From NCBI RefSeq assembly GCF_002102175.1, contig NZ_LQOX01000150.1, forward strand, positions 19,415 through 83,414: a stretch of DNA of 64,000 nt, given 5' to 3'. Positions 61,241-64,000 of this stretch are shown in pieces (position 1 is the stretch's first letter; each line of letters begins with the position of its first letter). The translations under genes were made by a program, and so were the position numbers. The notes beneath the pieces were generated by a model that saw nothing but the letters and a program-made list of their open reading frames with translations, searched no databases and had not been told where the DNA came from. The DNA comes from Mycobacterium gastri. GTDB taxonomy: Bacteria; Actinomycetota; Actinomycetes; Mycobacteriales; Mycobacteriaceae.

Positions 61241-62428
61241 ATGGCCCAGCGAGAATGGGTCGAGAAGGACTTCTACAAGGAGCTGGGCGTCTCCTCTGAC
61301 GCCACCGCTGAAGAGATCAAGCGGGTGGCTCGCAAGCTGCTCGCCGAGAATCATCCCGACCGAAACCCGGGCAACAAGGCGGCCGAGGATCGCTACAAGG
61401 CGGTCTCCGAGGCAAAGGAAGTGCTCACCGATCCGGCCAAGCGCAAGGAGTACGACGAAACGCGCCGGCTTTTCGCCGGCGGCGGTTTCGGTGGCCGTAG
61501 GTTCGATGCCGGCGGCTTCGGGGGCTTCGGGGGCGGCAGCTATGGCTCCGATGGCGCCGAGTTCAACCTCAACGATTTGTTCGACGCCGCCAGCCGTTCC
61601 GGCGGGACCAATATCGGTGACTTGTTCGGCGGGTTGTTCGGCCGCGGCGGCAGTACCCGTCCCAGCCGGCCGCGACGCGGCAACGACCTGGAGACCGAGA
61701 CCGAGCTTGATTTCGTGGAGGCCGCCAAGGGCGTGGCGATGCCGTTGCGGCTGACCAGTCCGGCGCCGTGCACCAACTGCCACGGCAGCGGAGCGCGCCC
61801 GGGCACCAGCCCTAAGGTGTGTCCCACCTGCAACGGCGCCGGGGTGATCAACCGGAACCAGGGTGCGTTCGGCTTCTCCGAGCCCTGCACCGATTGCCGG
61901 GGTAGCGGCTCGATCATCGAGCACCCGTGTGATGAGTGCAAAGGCACCGGCGTCACCACCCGCACCCGCACCATCAATGTACGGATCCCGCCGGGCGTCG
62001 AGGACGGACAGCGGATCAGATTGCCCGGGCAAGGCGAAGCTGGGTTGCGCGGTGCGCCGTCGGGAGACCTGTATGTGACGGTGCATGTTCGGCCGCATCC
62101 GGTGTTCGGGCGCGACGGTGATGACCTGACCGTGACAGTTCCGGTTAGCTTTACCGAATTAGCTTTAGGCTCAACACTTTCCGTGCCGACACTGGACGGG
62201 ACCGTGGGCGTCCGGGTGCCGAAGGGCACCGCCGACGGTCGAATCTTGCGGGTGCGCGGACGTGGCGTGCCCAAGCGCAGCGGCGGTAGCGGCGACCTCC
62301 TCGTCACCGTGAAGGTGGCCGTTCCGCCGAATTTGGAAGGCGCCGCCGAAGAGGCGCTTCAGGCCTACGCGGCGGCCGAGCGGTCCAGCGGGTTCAACCC
62401 CAGGGCCGGTTGGGCGGGTAATCGCTGA
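61241..62428 (+). CDS. dnaJ1: Chaperone DnaJ (DnaJ1)
   Basis: A 395-residue type I DnaJ. The J-domain HPD is in ENHPDRNPGNKA near residue 38. A Gly/Phe-rich linker follows (GGGFGGRRFDAGGFGGFGGGSYG). The zinc domain has four CxxCxGxG repeats (CTNCHGSG, CPTCNGAG, CTDCRGSG, CDECKGTG). Preceded by GAGGAGGT. It overlaps hspR by one base (TGATG). Confidence 0.98.
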   Translation: MAQREWVEKDFYKELGVSSDATAEEIKRVARKLLAENHPDRNPGNKAAEDRYKAVSEAKEVLTDPAKRKEYDETRRLFAGGGFGGRRFDAGGFGGFGGGSYGSDGAEFNLNDLFDAASRSGGTNIGDLFGGLFGRGGSTRPSRPRRGNDLETETELDFVEAAKGVAMPLRLTSPAPCTNCHGSGARPGTSPKVCPTCNGAGVINRNQGAFGFSEPCTDCRGSGSIIEHPCDECKGTGVTTRTRTINVRIPPGVEDGQRIRLPGQGEAGLRGAPSGDLYVTVHVRPHPVFGRDGDDLTVTVPVSFTELALGSTLSVPTLDGTVGVRVPKGTADGRILRVRGRGVPKRSGGSGDLLVTVKVAVPPNLEGAAEEALQAYAAAERSSGFNPRAGWAGNR

Positions 62429-62799
62429 TGGCCAAGAAGGACGAGTCTCGGACGTTTCTGATCTCGGTGGCTGCCGAGCTGGCTGGCATGCACGCACAGA
62501 CGCTGCGCACCTATGACCGGCTGGGTTTGGTCAGTCCGAGGCGCACTTCGGGTGGGGGGCGGCGCTATTCGGAGCGCGATGTCGATCTGCTGCGTCAGGT
62601 GCAGCATCTCTCGCAGGAAGAAGGCGTCAATCTCGCCGGCATCAAGCGCATCATCGAGCTGACGAATCAGGTGGAAGCGCTGCAGGCGAGGGTCAAGGAG
62701 ATGGCCGAGGAATTGGTGGTCCTGCGCGCCAATCAACGTCGTGAGCTTGCGGTATTGCCCAAGAGCACGGCCCTCGTCCTCTGGCAACCGCGCCGGTGA
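62428..62799 (+). CDS. hspR: HspR, MerR-type heat-shock repressor
   Basis: A 123-residue MerR-family repressor that binds HAIR sites with DnaK as corepressor. The HTH is AELAGMHAQTLRTYDRLGLV with the wing RTSGGGRRYSERDV and a dimer helix LTNQVEALQARVKEMAEELVVL. The ATG at 62428 overlaps the dnaJ stop. The stop codon at 62797-62799 lies inside the first unit of the 52-bp tandem repeat. Confidence 0.96.
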   Translation: MAKKDESRTFLISVAAELAGMHAQTLRTYDRLGLVSPRRTSGGGRRYSERDVDLLRQVQHLSQEEGVNLAGIKRIIELTNQVEALQARVKEMAEELVVLRANQRRELAVLPKSTALVLWQPRR

Positions 62800-62968
62800 G
62801 CGGAGCCCGCGGGTGCGGGCGAGCGAACGGCGCCATCAGCGGAGCCGGTGAGCGGAGCCCGCGGGTGCGGGCGAGCGAACGGCGCCATCAGCGGAGCCGG
62901 TGAGCGGAGCTCGCGGGAGCGGGCGAGCGAACGGCGCCATCAGCGGCGCCGGTGAGCGGAGCCCGCGT
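62795..62968 (+). repeat. 52-bp tandem repeat overlapping the hspR stop
   Basis: Units start at 62795, 62847, 62899 and 62951 (three full plus a partial copy), 52 bp each. Every full unit holds a palindrome around its CGCGGG centre, GCCCGC-GGGT-GCGGGC in the first two, so each can form a small hairpin. The first unit starts at the TGA of hspR. The layout resembles mycobacterial MIRU-type elements. Likely length-variable. Confidence 0.8.
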
Positions 62969-63055
62969 GATTAGTGCGCACGTCAGCGAGCATCTTGATG
63001 AGGGCCCGGGTATCGGGTCGGCGACGGTGAGGCCTTGATTAGCAACCGAAAGTTG
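62969..63055. other. Short stretch with no recognisable gene
   Basis: It follows the 52-bp repeats and contains no motif I recognise. It leads into the minus-strand HNH relic. Confidence 0.4.
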
Positions 63056-63379
63056 TTATTCCACAACGTGTTTCAGCTTTGATACGATGCTGCTGACCAG
63101 CCTAAGATTGGTTGTTTGTCGGTGGCGGTGGGGTTGGAAGGGTTCGTACCACCACCAGTGGGCGCGTTCGCCGGTGAGTCCTGGGTAGGGCGGTACGGTG
63201 GGTGGGCGTGCCAGCGATCCCGGGTGCAGTGACCGGCCGGCGTGGTCGGTGACGCTGAGATTGGCTGCGGGTCCGGTGATGGTGATGAGGCCGCGGTGGT
63301 GGCTGCGGTGGTGATAGGGGCAGAGCAGCACCAGGTTGGTCGCGAATCCGTAAGCTACCCCCCACAGGTGGGGCATCAA
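63056..63379 (-). pseudogene. C-terminal remnant of a 13E12/HNH endonuclease-family gene
   Basis: The frame reads TNLVLLCPYHHRSHHRG, the HNH motif of REP13E12 proteins (C and the His cluster), then LITITGPAANLSVTDHAGRSL and ERAHWWWYEPF, which is the usual conserved 3' end. The N-terminal DUF222 domain is missing and the ATG at 63377-63379 lies within unrelated sequence. Probably a fragment of a repeated family common in mycobacteria, also present as Rv0336 in M. tuberculosis. Confidence 0.7.
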
Positions 63380-63382
63380 AGC

Positions 63383-63694
63383 TCACCGGTTCCACTCCAC
63401 CAGCTTCATCCGCACGTCGACACCTGGTCCGAGCTTCTGCTTGAGACCCTGCAAAAAACCCCACTAACGCACCGCCTGGTCAGCCAAACGCCGACATAGC
63501 CGCTCCACTGCTGTCAACGGCTGGTTTTCATAGTCGATATCACCGCGCGGATCCAACGTGTCCGTCGCGGAAGCGACCGGTACCTGGTTCTCTAGCAGCA
63601 GCATCGCGAGCTGACGCTTGTCCACCAGCACCACCCACCGCATCTGTGCAGGCAGTTTGGGGGGCGTCGTTTCGTCCCTGGCTGCGTACGTCAT
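63383..63694 (-). pseudogene. Small gene interrupted by an in-frame amber codon
   Basis: From ATG 63694, with AGGAA six bases upstream, 76 codons read MTYAARDETTPPKLPAQMRW...LADQAVR and then TAG at 63464-63466. The same frame continues for 26 codons (WGFLQGLKQKLGPGVDVRMK...) to TGA at 63383-63385. A single C-to-T change of CAG would explain the stop, so a 103-residue protein may have been lost. I do not recognise the family. Confidence 0.5.
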
Positions 63695-64000
63695 GTGCGT
63701 TCCTGCCTGAGTTCCCTCAGTCCCACGCGGATACCACCGCCGGACGATGACCTCTGCGGACAGCGTTGCCTCATAGCCGATTCCCCGCAGTGCAGCACTT
63801 CCCTGACGCCTCCCCTATTGCTGGCCCACGTGGGCGGCGCCGAACCCGCAACGCTTCATGAGATGGGCCATTGAGGACTGCCAATTTGTTGCGGAACTCT
63901 CGGATATTTCGCACCTTGGCGAGCTCACTCCCAGACCATCGAAGATGACAAGAATAGCCCCCAAAGGAATCCCGCCCCATAGCGATCTCCCTTCCATAAG
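63695..64000. other. Right edge without a recognisable gene
   Basis: Only short minus-strand frames are open (for example one with GAILVIFDGLGV near 63960), with no family signal. The region may hold decayed sequence or the end of a gene beyond the window. Confidence 0.4.

Overview
The window is GC-rich, densely coding chromosomal DNA from a slow-growing, non-tuberculous Mycobacterium. The evidence is a PE_PGRS gene, the iniBAC locus with its LuxR-type regulator, an lpqJ-like lipoprotein, a cyp135A1-type P450, a 13E12-family HNH relic and a dnaK-grpE-dnaJ-hspR operon with HAIR operators. Gene order follows what I remember of M. tuberculosis Rv0306 to Rv0353, with many insertions, losses and replacements, so it is not M. 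tuberculosis itself. No database search was possible; ortholog names rest on protein motifs plus this remembered gene order.

Layout. 1-4800: truncated sulfatase, BluB-type flavoenzyme, PAP2 phosphatase, secreted YkuD-like protein and two conserved hypotheticals. 4950-9650: an Hsp70-like ATPase with a membrane anchor and Pro/Thr-rich tail, a DUF7159-type protein of similar layout, and two small conserved genes. 9700-13800: MDR reductase, secreted GH16 glucanase, a two-domain muconolactone-isomerase-like protein and a ferritin-like di-iron oxidase. 14220-17650: a decayed integrative element in tRNA-Gly(CCC), carrying a PIN-toxin/antitoxin pair and fragments of integrase, primase-helicase and a DUF4236 gene. 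17700-23500: ZIP-like permease, truncated pcp, exported protein, dcd, a dead and an intact DUF7159 gene, and udgA. 23600-32800: a redox/sulfur neighbourhood (ArsR-rhodanese regulator, MddA-like methyltransferase, SAM methyltransferase, SQR-like flavoprotein coupled to a nucleoside phosphorylase), a P450/TetR pair, and rmlA. 32800-39100: PGRS relic, PE_PGRS, aspC and a large membrane iron-sulfur reductase. 39200-52150: cell-envelope-stress region (IniR-type regulator, IniB-like protein, iniB, iniA, iniC, a second Hsp70-like anchored protein, two Thr-rich membrane paralogs, lpqJ). 52190-58000: molybdenum hydroxylase operon, MocA-like gene and ansP2. 58060-64000: repeat arrays, the dnaK operon, a 52-bp tandem repeat and a decaying right end.

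The most unusual things seen are these. Five membrane proteins in three separated clusters end in a Pro/Thr-rich stretch followed by a short Pro-Ile-Pro-Ile-like terminus, and two of them carry an Hsp70/actin-like ATPase. A CCCCCTAATGGG motif is shared by the control regions on both sides of the iniB-like gene. A perfect 14-bp hairpin lies between iniB and iniA. Two oppositely oriented arrays of related 20-bp repeats lie head to head in front of dnaK. The molybdenum hydroxylase large subunit has a non-canonical active-site loop. The tRNA-Gly gene rebuilt by the integrated element appears to have lost its encoded CCA end.
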